Below are positions 30,864 to 40,568 of a DNA stretch of 64,000 bases, piece by piece; positions within the stretch are counted from its first letter, which is position 1, and the number at the start of each line of letters is the position of its first letter. The stretch is taken from assembly GCA_934233745.1 (NCBI GenBank), contig CAKQGN010000006.1:1-64000 (forward strand), given 5' to 3'. Both the position numbers and the translations under genes were made by a program. The notes beneath the pieces are model-generated. The model was not told the DNA's origin. It did not search any database and worked only from the letters and a program-made list of their open reading frames with translations. The DNA is from an uncultured Clostridia bacterium. Lineage in GTDB: Bacteria; Bacillota; Clostridia; Christensenellales; CAG-917.

Positions 30864-33578
30864 ATGCCCGAAATCAAAAAAGAAGCAACTGTTGATTCCG
30901 TAAAAATGCTCGGTGAGTACAAAACAACGAAACTTGCCGAACTTTCAGAGAGTATCTCTCGTCAAAAATCGAGAGCCGCTGTCCTTATGGCGTCTATCAA
31001 GGCAAAACGCGACGAACTCGCTCAAAAAGCCGAGTTGGCTGAAAAAGCCGGTCAAGAGGCAAAAGTAGAGCAGCAAGTTCAGCCCGAAACGAAAGCGGTC
31101 GAAGCGGAAAAAGAACCCGAAAAATCGGTCGAGATCGTCAAAGACATCGAGTCTGCCGACGAGAAGAAAATCGTTGACGTTGAGCCGACGCCCGTTCAAA
31201 AAACGGAAGAAGTAAAAACTCAACAAAAACAAGAGGTGAAAACCGAAGCCAAGGCGGAAGATAAAAAATCGACTGCTCCGCAAAAGAAGGAAGAACATAA
31301 GGCAGAAGAGTCGAAGAAGCCTCACATTACGGTTGTTCCCAAAACTCCGTTCGAGCTTCCGCAGGAAAATCCCGAGATTTTGCCAAACGGCGAAGTGCGT
31401 AGAATCTATGTCCCGCCGACGCCGAAACCCAAGGTTCAGACAAGAGTGTTCGGACAGGGCGGATATCAACAACCGAGAGGTCCAAAGCCGCAGCAAGGCG
31501 GATATCAAGGTCAAAGACCGCAAGGACAACAAGGTCAAAACGGTCAAAGACGCCCGACTACCTCGCAAAGCGTTGCCAACGCCGCACAGCAATTTCCTCC
31601 TAAACCTGCTGCGCAGAAAGGCAAAGGCGGCAAACAGAATTCCAATTCGGGCTCAAGCAAATTCGACGATAAGTCAACGATGAACAAACGCACTCTTATG
31701 AAGAGAGGCTATCTCGTCGATGACAGAATCACATATGACGAGGACGGCGAGGCAATCGTACGCAACTACAAAGTCAACAAAAACAGAGGCGGTGGAAACA
31801 GCGCAACCGTTATAATCGAAAACGCAGTTATCACAACAGATCCCGTTTCCATCAAAACGTTGAGCGAAAAAATCGGTAAGTCTGCGGCTGAAATCGTAAA
31901 AACCCTCTTTGTTCTCGGAATTATGAAAACCATAAACGACAGCATCGATTTCGCTACCGCCGAACTTGTTGCCGATGAATTCGGAATTAAGCTCGAATAT
32001 AAGCCCGACGTTACTCTCGAAGATACGCTTTCGGCACAACTCGAAGTCGATGACGTGGAGGAACTCGAAAACCTCGTTCCGCGTCCGCCTATCGTCACGA
32101 TTATGGGACACGTCGACCACGGCAAAACGTCGTTGCTCGACTATATCAGAAAATCAAACGTTACAGGCGGAGAAGCCGGCGGCATTACGCAACATATCGG
32201 CGCATATACGGTTTCGCTCAAAGGCAGTCCCATCACATTCCTCGATACCCCGGGACACGAAGCGTTCACGTCAATGCGTGCCCGCGGAGCGCAGGTCACC
32301 GATATTGCCATACTCGTTGTTGCTGCAGACGACGGCGTTATGCCTCAGACGCTTGAAGCAATCAGCCACGCAAAACAAGCGAACGTGCCCATCATCGTTG
32401 CCATGAACAAGATGGACAGAGCGGGCGCAAACCCCGACAAAGTTCTTTCGCAACTTGCCGAAAACGGCGTAACTCCCGAAGAATGGGGCGGCGATACGCC
32501 GGTCGTTCGTGTGTCGGCAAAAACAGGTATGGGCGTTGAAGATTTGCTTGAACAGATACTTGTTCGTGCCGAAGTCGAAGAATTGCGCGCAAATCCCGAC
32601 AGAAACGCAAGAGGTACGATTATCGAAGCAAAACTCGACAAAGGACTCGGAAAAATCGCGACAATACTTGTGCAAACAGGTACGTTGCATGTCGGCGACA
32701 ACGTTGTTGCAGGCACTTGCACCGGCAAGATCCGCGCAATGATCGACGACAAGGGCAGAAAGGTCAAAAAAGCAGGCCCGTCAATGCCTGTATCCGTTAC
32801 GGGATGGGATGACGTTCCCGAAGCAGGCGACAGAATCGACGTCGTTGCAGACGAAAAGTTTGCAAGAGAACTCGCAGAGGAAAGAAAGCTCAAACTTGCA
32901 GCAAGTCAAACCGAATCCACTTCGGTGTCGCTCAACGATTTGTTTGACAAGATCTCCAAAGGCGAACTCAAATCCGTCAAACTCATCATTAAAGCCGACG
33001 TTCAAGGTTCTGTCGAGGCAGTCAAACAATCGCTTGCAAAACTCGGAAACGAAGAGGTCAACATCGATATTATTCACGCTGCGGTCGGCGGAATCAAAGA
33101 AAGCGACGTATTGCTTGCCGAAACTTCCGGCGCAATCATCATCGGCTTCAACGTCCGTCCCGACAACAACGCAAAACAACTCGCGGCCCAAAAGAAGATC
33201 GATATCAGATTCTACAATATCATCTACAACGCCATCGAAGACATCGAAAAGGCTGTCAAGGGTATGCTCGATCCCAAGTTCAGAGAGGTCGTGCTGGGCT
33301 CTGCCGAAGTGCGCGAACTCTTCAAAATCAGCGGAGTCGGTACAATCGCAGGTTGCCACGTCATCGACGGCAAGGTTGTTCGCGGTGCGCAAGCAAGACT
33401 TATACGAAACGGAAAAGTCGAATATACAGGCGAAATCGCATCTCTGCGCCACGGCAAAGACGATGTCAAAGAAATGGCAAAGAACTTCGATTGCGGTATA
33501 ATGCTTTCAAACTTCCAGGACGTGAAGGTGGACGACGTTATCGAAGCGTTTACCATGGAGAGAACCGATGAAAATTAA
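30864..33578 (+). CDS. infB: Translation initiation factor IF-2
   Basis: A 904-residue GTPase that places fMet-tRNA on the 30S subunit. Residues 1-300 are a low-complexity, Glu/Lys/Gln-rich extension with Gly-Gln repeats (around 195-235), then an IF2_N helix bundle (SIKTLSEKIGKSAAEIVKTL), the G domain with GHVDHGKT, DTPGHEAF and NKMD, and domains II-IV. ATG 30864 is preceded by TGAGGTGA; GTG 30858 would add two residues and overlap ylxQ. Confidence 0.97.
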   Translation: MPEIKKEATVDSVKMLGEYKTTKLAELSESISRQKSRAAVLMASIKAKRDELAQKAELAEKAGQEAKVEQQVQPETKAVEAEKEPEKSVEIVKDIESADEKKIVDVEPTPVQKTEEVKTQQKQEVKTEAKAEDKKSTAPQKKEEHKAEESKKPHITVVPKTPFELPQENPEILPNGEVRRIYVPPTPKPKVQTRVFGQGGYQQPRGPKPQQGGYQGQRPQGQQGQNGQRRPTTSQSVANAAQQFPPKPAAQKGKGGKQNSNSGSSKFDDKSTMNKRTLMKRGYLVDDRITYDEDGEAIVRNYKVNKNRGGGNSATVIIENAVITTDPVSIKTLSEKIGKSAAEIVKTLFVLGIMKTINDSIDFATAELVADEFGIKLEYKPDVTLEDTLSAQLEVDDVEELENLVPRPPIVTIMGHVDHGKTSLLDYIRKSNVTGGEAGGITQHIGAYTVSLKGSPITFLDTPGHEAFTSMRARGAQVTDIAILVVAADDGVMPQTLEAISHAKQANVPIIVAMNKMDRAGANPDKVLSQLAENGVTPEEWGGDTPVVRVSAKTGMGVEDLLEQILVRAEVEELRANPDRNARGTIIEAKLDKGLGKIATILVQTGTLHVGDNVVAGTCTGKIRAMIDDKGRKVKKAGPSMPVSVTGWDDVPEAGDRIDVVADEKFARELAEERKLKLAASQTESTSVSLNDLFDKISKGELKSVKLIIKADVQGSVEAVKQSLAKLGNEEVNIDIIHAAVGGIKESDVLLAETSGAIIIGFNVRPDNNAKQLAAQKKIDIRFYNIIYNAIEDIEKAVKGMLDPKFREVVLGSAEVRELFKISGVGTIAGCHVIDGKVVRGAQARLIRNGKVEYTGEIASLRHGKDDVKEMAKNFDCGIMLSNFQDVKVDDVIEAFTMERTDEN

Positions 33579-33969
33579 AATGGAGCGAGTCAATTCAGAA
33601 CTCGCCAGACAAATCACCAAAATCATTGCCGAAGACGTGAAAGATCCGCGTCTTCACAATGCTATTGTAGGCGTTACGAAACTCTACACAACGCCCGATT
33701 TGAAATATGCAAAGGTGTATTTGTCCATATATGCTGCAAACGACGAGGAAAGACAAGAGGCTTATTATACTATTTGTCGCTCCAAGTCGTTTATCCGCAA
33801 CATGCTCAAAGACAGCGTGCAAATCAGACTTCTGCCCGAGTTGAATTTTATTGTTGACGACAGCGTCGATTACAGTATCAAAATCGATGAGATTCTAAAT
33901 ACAATCAAAAAACAAGACGAGCAAAGAGCTTGCGGCGAGCAAACGTCCTGCGACGAAAACGACAAATGA
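33568..33969 (+). CDS. rbfA: Ribosome-binding factor A
   Basis: A 133-residue KH-fold protein for 30S maturation. Seen: MERVNSELARQITKIIAEDVKDPRL, VTKLYTTPDLKYAKVY and LNFIVDDSVDYSIKIDEIL. A Cys-containing hydrophilic tail of about 17 residues follows. Overlaps infB by 11 bases and nrnA by four (ATGA). Confidence 0.95.
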   Translation: MKIKMERVNSELARQITKIIAEDVKDPRLHNAIVGVTKLYTTPDLKYAKVYLSIYAANDEERQEAYYTICRSKSFIRNMLKDSVQIRLLPELNFIVDDSVDYSIKIDEILNTIKKQDEQRACGEQTSCDENDK

Positions 33970-34922
33970 ACGGCGTTATCCTCAAAGAAATCGAAAATAG
34001 GATAATCCGTGCAAAAGATATTGCGCTTTATTGTCACACAAAGCCTGACACAGATGCGTTGGGAAGTATGCTTGCGCTGTATGTCGCTCTTAAAAATATG
34101 GGTAAAAACGTCGTTGTTTACTGCGATTCTCCCGTGCCGGACAAATACAAAAGTCTATTCAAAAGCGAGGATATCGTTTTTCCGCAAAAAAGAGCGCATG
34201 AGCTTGCAATCAGCCTAGACTCAAGCTCGATTGACAGACTCGGACAATGCAAAAAGTCGTTTTTATCGGCAAAATCGCAAATCGCAATCGATCATCACAA
34301 GTCGTTTGAAAAATTTGCTCCGATTTGTTATGTCGATAACAATGCAAGCGCATGTGCCGAGATAGTGTTCGAACTTTTGCACGATCTGAACGCAATCGAC
34401 GATAAGATTGCAAAACTGTTGTTTTGCGGCATTGTAACGGACAGCGGCTGCTTTTCATATTCCAACGTTACAAAACGTACGCATGAAATCGCATGTGAAC
34501 TGCTTGCTTACGATTTCAATGCAAGCGAAGCTATTTACGATGTGTATCGCAGTATATCTTTCGACAAATTCAATTTGAAACGCCGTGCGCTCGCAAAAGC
34601 TAAATTCTTTGAAGATAATCAAATTGCAATCATATGTTTTTCGACGCAAGACTTTGACGATACGCATACGACAAGCGATGACACCGAGGGTGTAGTGTCC
34701 GAACTCATCGATATAAAAGACGTAAAAGTCGCCTATGCCGTTTCACAGGTCGGCGAAAGGAATTTTAAGATGAGTATCAGAACAAAAGATCCCGTCGACG
34801 CCTGTGATATTGCCATGACTTTCGGTGGCGGTGGACACAAAAACGCTGCGGGATGCAGAGTCAACGGCTATCTTGAAGATATAGAAGAAAAACTTGTAAA
34901 ACTCGCAAAAGATAGAATCTAA
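33966..34922 (+). CDS. nrnA: DHH-family nanoRNase / bifunctional oligoribonuclease-PAP phosphatase
   Basis: A 318-residue phosphoesterase. Seen: CHTKPDTDALGSMLAL (DHH motif I), SLDSSSIDRLG, AIDHHKSFEKF (DHH), GIVTDSGCF, and the DHHA1 C-terminal GGGGHKNAAGCRV. NrnA degrades 2- to 5-mer RNA and in Bacillus also dephosphorylates pAp. Motif I has Thr-Lys-Pro in place of HxxPD with the first His kept. Coupled to rbfA as in Bacillota operons. Confidence 0.93.
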   Translation: MNGVILKEIENRIIRAKDIALYCHTKPDTDALGSMLALYVALKNMGKNVVVYCDSPVPDKYKSLFKSEDIVFPQKRAHELAISLDSSSIDRLGQCKKSFLSAKSQIAIDHHKSFEKFAPICYVDNNASACAEIVFELLHDLNAIDDKIAKLLFCGIVTDSGCFSYSNVTKRTHEIACELLAYDFNASEAIYDVYRSISFDKFNLKRRALAKAKFFEDNQIAIICFSTQDFDDTHTTSDDTEGVVSELIDIKDVKVAYAVSQVGERNFKMSIRTKDPVDACDIAMTFGGGGHKNAAGCRVNGYLEDIEEKLVKLAKDRI

Positions 34923-34961
34923 CCGCCTGTTTTTCAAATATCAACATCATAAAACGAAAAA

Positions 34962-35849
34962 ATGAAAGGCTTTGTCAACATAAATAAACCTTCCGGCATG
35001 ACTTCAAGCGACGTCGTTGTCAAAGTGCGCGGAATCTTGCGCAGGGTGAGCGGCGAAAAGCAAAAGGTCGGTCATCTCGGCACACTCGATCCCATAGGAA
35101 CGGGTGTTTTGCCGATTGCTGTCGGAACCGCTACAAGACTTTTCGATTATATGCAAGAAAAAGTCAAGGTTTATCGCACGACATTTGTTTTCGGAAAAAC
35201 GACAGATACGCTCGACAACACAGGCACTATTACGCAAGAGTGCTGTGTTTTGCCATCAAAAGAACAGATATGCGATGCCGCAAGCAAAATGTGCGGGCAA
35301 ATAGATCAGATTCCTCCGCAGTATTCGGCAAAATCAGTGGGCGGAGTAAGAGCATATGATCTTGCGAGAAAGGGTGTCGAAGTCGATTTGAAACCTAAAA
35401 CAGTAACCGTTTTTTACATAAAAGCGGTCGATCGGGATATTGACGGTACGCTTTATACGCTGTCTGAAAACGAATATGCTTTTGAAATCGCATGCTCGAG
35501 CGGAACGTATATTCGTTCTGTCGCAAGAGATCTTGCAGGTGAGTTGGGAACGGTCGCTTATATGTCGTCTATCAAAAGAATCAAAAGCGGAGATTTTGAA
35601 ATTTGCGATGCCGTATCATTGACAGATTTTGAAAAAAATCCTCTTAGATACTTGAAAACCATAGATTACGCTTTGAAATCGTTTGATAGAATTTCCATTG
35701 ACGAACATCAAAAAAACAAGGCGTTAAACGGTCTCGCTATAAAATTCGATAACCTCGACAGCGGCGTTTATGTTGTTGAGTCAAGCGGCGATATTCTGGG
35801 AATCGCCACGCTGAGCAATGGATTGTTAAAATTCAAAACAAGGTTGTAA
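34962..35849 (+). CDS. truB: tRNA pseudouridine(55) synthase
   Basis: A 295-residue enzyme that makes Psi55 in the T-loop. Seen: GFVNINKPSGMTSSDVV, KVGHLGTLDPIGTGVLPIAVG with the catalytic Asp, YSAKSVGGVRAYDLAR and CSSGTYIRSVARDLAGELG. SD GAAAGG is inferred weak; start fixed by homology. A 39-base gap separates it from nrnA. Confidence 0.96.
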   Translation: MKGFVNINKPSGMTSSDVVVKVRGILRRVSGEKQKVGHLGTLDPIGTGVLPIAVGTATRLFDYMQEKVKVYRTTFVFGKTTDTLDNTGTITQECCVLPSKEQICDAASKMCGQIDQIPPQYSAKSVGGVRAYDLARKGVEVDLKPKTVTVFYIKAVDRDIDGTLYTLSENEYAFEIACSSGTYIRSVARDLAGELGTVAYMSSIKRIKSGDFEICDAVSLTDFEKNPLRYLKTIDYALKSFDRISIDEHQKNKALNGLAIKFDNLDSGVYVVESSGDILGIATLSNGLLKFKTRL

Positions 35850-35860
35850 GGAGAGCTTAA

Positions 35861-36808
35861 ATGCAGGTTGTAGATTTCAATAAAAAATACGATGCCCCGA
35901 TTGCGATCGCGCTCGGTTTTTTTGATTGTATCCACAAAGGACACCAAAAGCTTGTCGATGCAACCATTGCTTTCTCAAAGCAAAACGAAACAAAAAGCGC
36001 ACTTTTGACGTTTGTAAACGATCCCAATGTGTTGTTTGGAAAAGACAAACAAATTTATTCTTTTGACGATAGGGTAAATGTTCTCGATAAATGCGGACTC
36101 GACATTGTAATAGGGGCAGTTTTCGACACCGCTTTTGCCGATATGTCGCCTATAAAGTTTCTGAATACACTTTTTGAAAATTTCAATATCAAAGCCGTAT
36201 TTGTAGGTTCGGATTATACTTTCGGAAAACTTGCAAAGGGAGATGTAGAGTTGCTTGGCAGTTGTTGCAAGACGAACGACATCGATTTGCACATCATTCC
36301 GTTTGAAACCGCGCAAGGAGAAAAAATCTCGACCTCAAAACTTAAATCCTTCGTCAAAAACGGACAGGTAGATTTGCTCAACGATTATCTGACATTTCCG
36401 TATTTTTTGAGCGGTGAAGTTGTGCATGCTCGTCACAAAGGCACCGGAATCGGCTTTCCGACAACGAATATTGCTCCAGATTTGTCAAAACTATCGCTCG
36501 CAAACGGAATATACGCGACTTTTTGTGAAGTCGACGGAAAGATTTACAAATCCATGACCAACGTTGGCACAAAACCGACGTTTGCCGACAATTCAGTGTC
36601 TATAGAAACTTATATCATGGACTTTTCCGGCGACTTGTACGGAAAAAACATTACGGTATATTTTATAAATAAGATGCGCGATATCATAAAATTCGACTCT
36701 CAATCCGCTTTGATTCAACAGCTCGATAAAGACAAAATCAATGCAGAGATTGTTCTTGACAATTACGCATTCGCAAACTTAAATCGTTCGATATTTCAAA
36801 AGAGGTAA
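35861..36808 (+). CDS. ribF: Bifunctional riboflavin kinase / FMN adenylyltransferase
   Basis: A 315-residue enzyme that makes FMN and FAD. N-terminal nucleotidyltransferase (1-175) with GFFDCIHKGHQKL and ISTSKLKSFVKNG; C-terminal kinase (180-310) with GTGIGFPTTNIAP. FFDCIHKGH has Ile-His where GVHxGH is usual (GFFDGVHLGH), a Cys for Gly change in the HxGH loop. SD AAGGAG. Confidence 0.95.
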   Translation: MQVVDFNKKYDAPIAIALGFFDCIHKGHQKLVDATIAFSKQNETKSALLTFVNDPNVLFGKDKQIYSFDDRVNVLDKCGLDIVIGAVFDTAFADMSPIKFLNTLFENFNIKAVFVGSDYTFGKLAKGDVELLGSCCKTNDIDLHIIPFETAQGEKISTSKLKSFVKNGQVDLLNDYLTFPYFLSGEVVHARHKGTGIGFPTTNIAPDLSKLSLANGIYATFCEVDGKIYKSMTNVGTKPTFADNSVSIETYIMDFSGDLYGKNITVYFINKMRDIIKFDSQSALIQQLDKDKINAEIVLDNYAFANLNRSIFQKR

Positions 36809-36810
36809 GT

Positions 36811-37686
36811 ATGATAAACATTCGTGAAAAAGCCATGTTTGGTCCGTCGGGACATGATGAACAATTTACAAAAGACGGATTGAGTGCAACGCTTCAAATG
36901 CCAAACTGGCTCAGAGAAAAGGGGCTGGATTTATTCGAATACTCTTTTGGGAAGGGCGTACGTATAAGCGATGCGACCGCCGAAGCAATAGGGAACGAAT
37001 CAGACAAATATGATATAGAAATCAGCGTACATGCGCCTTACTTTATCAATTTTGCGTCCGTTGAGCAGGAAAAAGCCGACAATTCCATCAATTATCTTAC
37101 AAGTTCACTCAAAGCACTTCGTCATTTTCACGGTCAAAGATGCGTTTTTCATCCGGGCGCTGAAGGGAAACAGCCGCGCAACGAGGCGTTTGCCCGTACT
37201 CTTGACAACTTTGCTCGCGCTTTGGACGCTATAAAACAAAACGGCGACGACGATTTGATAGTTTGCCCCGAAACTATGGGCAAACAAGCTCAAATAGGAA
37301 CAGTGAAAGAAGTTATCGAACTTTGCAAACTCGCTCCCAATGTGTATCCGTGCGTGGATTTCGGGCACGTAAACAGCCTTTGGGGCGGCGCTTTGAAAAC
37401 CGTAGACGATTTTCAACGCATCATTGACGACCTTTTTGACGGGTTAGGCGAGAAAAAAACGAAAAATATGCATGTGCATTTCAGCAAGATTATGTATGGG
37501 GCAAAAGGCGAAATCAAACATCTGACATTTCAAGACACTGTGTACGGGCCGGAATTTGAACCGCTTTGCGAAGTGATAGTAAAAAACGGATTGACGCCTC
37601 ATATCCTAAGCGAATCGGCGGGAACCCAAATGTTCGACTCGCTCTATATGAAAGAGCAGTATGAAACAATGAGTGTAAATATTTGA
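36811..37686 (+). CDS. Endonuclease IV-like TIM-barrel protein
   Basis: A 291-residue protein of the AP endonuclease 2/xylose isomerase-like TIM-barrel family, starting 2 bases after ribF. Seen possible metal ligands: HAPYFIN, HPGAEG, CPETMGK, CVDFGHVN, HVHFSK and SESAG, in the order of Nfo ligands. The Asp-x-His near the end of the Nfo site (DRH) is here EIKH, so one ligand differs. DNA repair at abasic sites is the likely role, but a sugar isomerase-like function is possible. Confidence 0.82.
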   Translation: MINIREKAMFGPSGHDEQFTKDGLSATLQMPNWLREKGLDLFEYSFGKGVRISDATAEAIGNESDKYDIEISVHAPYFINFASVEQEKADNSINYLTSSLKALRHFHGQRCVFHPGAEGKQPRNEAFARTLDNFARALDAIKQNGDDDLIVCPETMGKQAQIGTVKEVIELCKLAPNVYPCVDFGHVNSLWGGALKTVDDFQRIIDDLFDGLGEKKTKNMHVHFSKIMYGAKGEIKHLTFQDTVYGPEFEPLCEVIVKNGLTPHILSESAGTQMFDSLYMKEQYETMSVNI

Positions 37687-37727
37687 ATCCGAAAGTTTCT
37701 CATCGGATAGAGTTACAGTTTAAAGAG

Positions 37728-37758
37728 TGCAGACAGCAAATTGCGTGCCTGCATTTTT
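37728..37758 (+). terminator. Terminator of the long nusA-ribF operon
   Basis: TGCAG (37728-37732) and CTGCA (37749-37753), with a further inner GCA/TGC pairing, then five T. Forty-two bases after the last stop. Confidence 0.75.
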
Positions 37759-38223
37759 GATATAACAATATTTTACGTAAAATCCAATGTAAAATTTTTT
37801 GCTTGACAATACAGTGAAGATGTGTTTTATAATTGTTTAAGCGTATTAAAACTATTCGCAAAACACGAGCTTTACGCAAAGAAAGCGATAAAAAAGGCAC
37901 TAAACAGTGAATTTTATATTTTCTGTAAAAATCAAAGCCAAACCTTGTATTTGCATGTTTGCGAGTTTTTATGTTGACTAATTTTTTGAATCATCCCATA
38001 TATTAGATTATATTCTTGATTATACTAAACGTTTTTTTATTCGTTATATCATCCCGAACCGAAAATATTATCATTATCCCTCTATAATTTTAAACCCGAT
38101 TCGATTTGAGCCGAAAATCCTGTTGTTTATCCTATTAAATATCCTCTATATCTTGCAATGTAAAATCGGTTCTTTTGTTCGGTTATATTACCGTTGAATA
38201 AACCGCCGATTTCGCTTATGTTT
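37759..38223. other. AT-rich intergenic region with an orphan promoter
   Basis: No gene seen on either strand. TTGACA (37803-37808) and TATAAT (37828-37833), both perfect but 19 bases apart, point right with no gene on that strand. The rest (37850-38200) is AT-rich without clear dyads. Confidence 0.5.
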
Positions 38224-39474
38224 TCACATCTTAAAATCCAGTGATTCGAGCGTATGCAAAACAGCCAGATATGCGTGTTCGTACGTAAGTCCGCCTTGAA
38301 CATATACGATATATGGTTCTTTTATCGGCGAATCGGCACTCAATTCGATTGACGAACCTTGCACGAATGCGCCGGCAGCCATGATCACTTGATTTTGATA
38401 ACCGGGCATATCCCAAGGAAGCGGTTTAACGTTGCTGTCGATGGGCGAAATTTCTTGAATTGCGCCGCAAAAATCGATGAGTTTATCTTTGGAGCCGAGT
38501 TTTATGCTTGTAACGATGTCATACGGTTTCATATCGTCGCGCGGAAGCGTCTCAAATCCGAGTTTTGAGTAGGTTTTTGCAAACAAAAGCGAACCTTTTA
38601 GCGCATTTTTAACGGCAGACGGCGCCAAAAACAAACCTTGATAATACGGTAAATATCCATATGCATAAGAGCCTTCTTCCATTCCGAGCGACGGTGCCGT
38701 CAAACGATAAGAAACTTGCTCGACAAGAGCGGCTTTTCCGGCCACATATCCGCCGGTCGGAGCGATTCCGCCACCGATATTTTTGATAAGAGAGCCTGCG
38801 ATCAGGTCGGCGCCGACGTCGGTGGGTTCGATTTTTTCGACAAATTCGCCATAGCAGTTGTCAATCAAAACAAGGGTTTCAGGGCTAATTTTTTTGACAA
38901 AACCGACGAGTTTTTCGACGTTTTCGACACTGATTGCCTGGCGCAAGCTGTATCCGCGGCTTCTTGCGGCGAAAACCGCTTCGATTTTTTCGGTTTTTAG
39001 CGCGCGTTCAATTGCATCATAGTCAAATTCTGGTGTTAAATCAGGATTGGTTTTCAGGTCGATTTTGTCAAATTTGACTCCGAAATCTTTTAATGAACCT
39101 TTGTTATCCGCCAAAATAACGTCTGTAAGAGTGTCATACGGCATGCCCGAAACCGCCAAAAGTTTGTCACCGGGACGTAAAACGCCAAAAAGCATGAGCG
39201 TCAAAGCATGCGTACCGGAAACGATATTTGGCGAAACAATTGCGCTTTCGGCATGGAAAATGTCGGCGTAAAGGCGACAAAGAGTGTCTCTGCCGATATC
39301 GTCATAGCCGTATCCGGTGGTGCCAAACATGTGACGGGCTTGGATGGATTGGTTTTTGTAGGCGTCAAGCACTTTTTTTTGATTGAAAAGTGCGATGTCG
39401 TCCAGACGTGCGAATTGATCTTTTAGCTCGGTTTCCGATTGAGAAACGAGATTTTTTGCGGTGATTTTGTCCAT
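38224..39474 (-). CDS. Aluminium-resistance family PLP enzyme (YnbB-like)
   Basis: A 416-residue fold-type I PLP protein, close to cystathionine-lyase/methionine gamma-lyase enzymes. Seen: GTTGYGYDDIGRDTLCRLYA near the start, VSGTHAL, the PLP lysine region AGSLIKNIGGGIAPTGGY, and PSLGMEEGSYAYGY. The gene is ynbB in Bacillus, near miaA, as here. The substrate is not established. SD AAGG. Confidence 0.88.
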   Translation of the reverse strand: MDKITAKNLVSQSETELKDQFARLDDIALFNQKKVLDAYKNQSIQARHMFGTTGYGYDDIGRDTLCRLYADIFHAESAIVSPNIVSGTHALTLMLFGVLRPGDKLLAVSGMPYDTLTDVILADNKGSLKDFGVKFDKIDLKTNPDLTPEFDYDAIERALKTEKIEAVFAARSRGYSLRQAISVENVEKLVGFVKKISPETLVLIDNCYGEFVEKIEPTDVGADLIAGSLIKNIGGGIAPTGGYVAGKAALVEQVSYRLTAPSLGMEEGSYAYGYLPYYQGLFLAPSAVKNALKGSLLFAKTYSKLGFETLPRDDMKPYDIVTSIKLGSKDKLIDFCGAIQEISPIDSNVKPLPWDMPGYQNQVIMAAGAFVQGSSIELSADSPIKEPYIVYVQGGLTYEHAYLAVLHTLESLDFKM

Positions 39475-39530
39475 TTTTATGCCTTAAAACTGATATTTTT
39501 TGAGTGTAATTTGTGCGATGCTGCGATATG

Positions 39531-40478
39531 CTATCGACTGTTGACGGTTTTCTCGGTTATTTGTTGCGAAATATATGAGATTGCGCCGTCAATATCGTTT
39601 AGGTCAAACCATTTGACAAAGTCGTATTTTTTGAACCATGTCAGCTGGCGTTTTGCGTAGTTGCGGGAATGTTGCTTGATTTTGTCTTTGATTTTAGCAA
39701 GCTCATCGTCATCGACAAAAAATTTGCCGTTTTGACTTGTGAAATCGCAATTTGCAAACTCCTTATAACCGATGGCTTGCATTGATTGGTAGCAAAAGTT
39801 GCCGACGCTCAAAACTTCTTGCACGAGTCCGTCGTCAAACATTTTGTCAACGCGTTTGTTGATTCGATCGTACAAAACTTGACGTTCGGTGTTGAGCGCA
39901 ACCATAATAACGTCGGGTTTTTGGCGTTCATCCTGATTTTGAGCAAGGGTTTTTCCGGTGCTTAAAATGATTTCGAGAGCGCGGATTATGCGTTTTGTAT
40001 CGTTTTCGTGAAGTCGTTTTGCGGTTTGCGGATCGAGCGACGCGAGTTTTTCATGCATAGCGTGCGCTCCGACATTTTCCAACTCTCGTTGCAAACTTTC
40101 TCTCAGTGCTTCGTTTTTATTTGTGTTTGCAAAACTCATAGGATAAAGCAGTGCTTCGAAATATAAGCCCGTTCCGCCAACCACAATCGGCAACTTGCCG
40201 CTATTTTGCGCTTGTGCGATTTCAAATTTGGCAATGCGAGCAAATTCTGCAACCGAAAACTCTTCATCGGGATTCACGATATCGATGAGCTTGTGAGGTA
40301 TTTTATCCCTGACGGCTTTATCTTCTTTTGCCGTGCCGATATCCAGCGTGCGATAAATTTGCATGCTGTCGGCGGATATTATCACGCTGTCGTAAACGGA
40401 TGCAAGTTTGACAGCAAGTGCGGATTTGCCCGATGCCGTTGGACCTGCGATATAAACCGGTGGATATATTTTGCTCAT
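39531..40478 (-). CDS. miaA: tRNA dimethylallyltransferase
   Basis: A 315-residue enzyme that adds the isopentenyl group to A37 of tRNAs reading UNN codons. Seen: P-loop GPTASGKSALA, SADSMQIYRTLDIGTAK, VGGTGLYFEALL and a C-terminal RNA-binding part with YAKRQLTWFKK. It pairs with MiaB, which lies two genes upstream and methylthiolates the same base. No obvious SD. Confidence 0.96.
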   Translation of the reverse strand: MSKIYPPVYIAGPTASGKSALAVKLASVYDSVIISADSMQIYRTLDIGTAKEDKAVRDKIPHKLIDIVNPDEEFSVAEFARIAKFEIAQAQNSGKLPIVVGGTGLYFEALLYPMSFANTNKNEALRESLQRELENVGAHAMHEKLASLDPQTAKRLHENDTKRIIRALEIILSTGKTLAQNQDERQKPDVIMVALNTERQVLYDRINKRVDKMFDDGLVQEVLSVGNFCYQSMQAIGYKEFANCDFTSQNGKFFVDDDELAKIKDKIKQHSRNYAKRQLTWFKKYDFVKWFDLNDIDGAISYISQQITEKTVNSR

Positions 40479-40519
40479 GCTTTTTGTGTACCGTCCGATC
40501 GAAGTATATATATGTTTAT

Positions 40520-40559
40520 TTTCCTATAAATAATATATCCTTATAATATATATAGGAAA
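40520..40559. other. AT-rich inverted repeat between mutL and miaA
   Basis: TTTCCTATA (40520-40528) and TATAGGAAA (40551-40559) are perfect 9-base inverted arms around a 22-base AT-only-like core. It lies in the mutL-miaA spacer and may act as a weak terminator or processing site. Confidence 0.5.
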
Positions 40560-40568
40560 CTCTCACTC

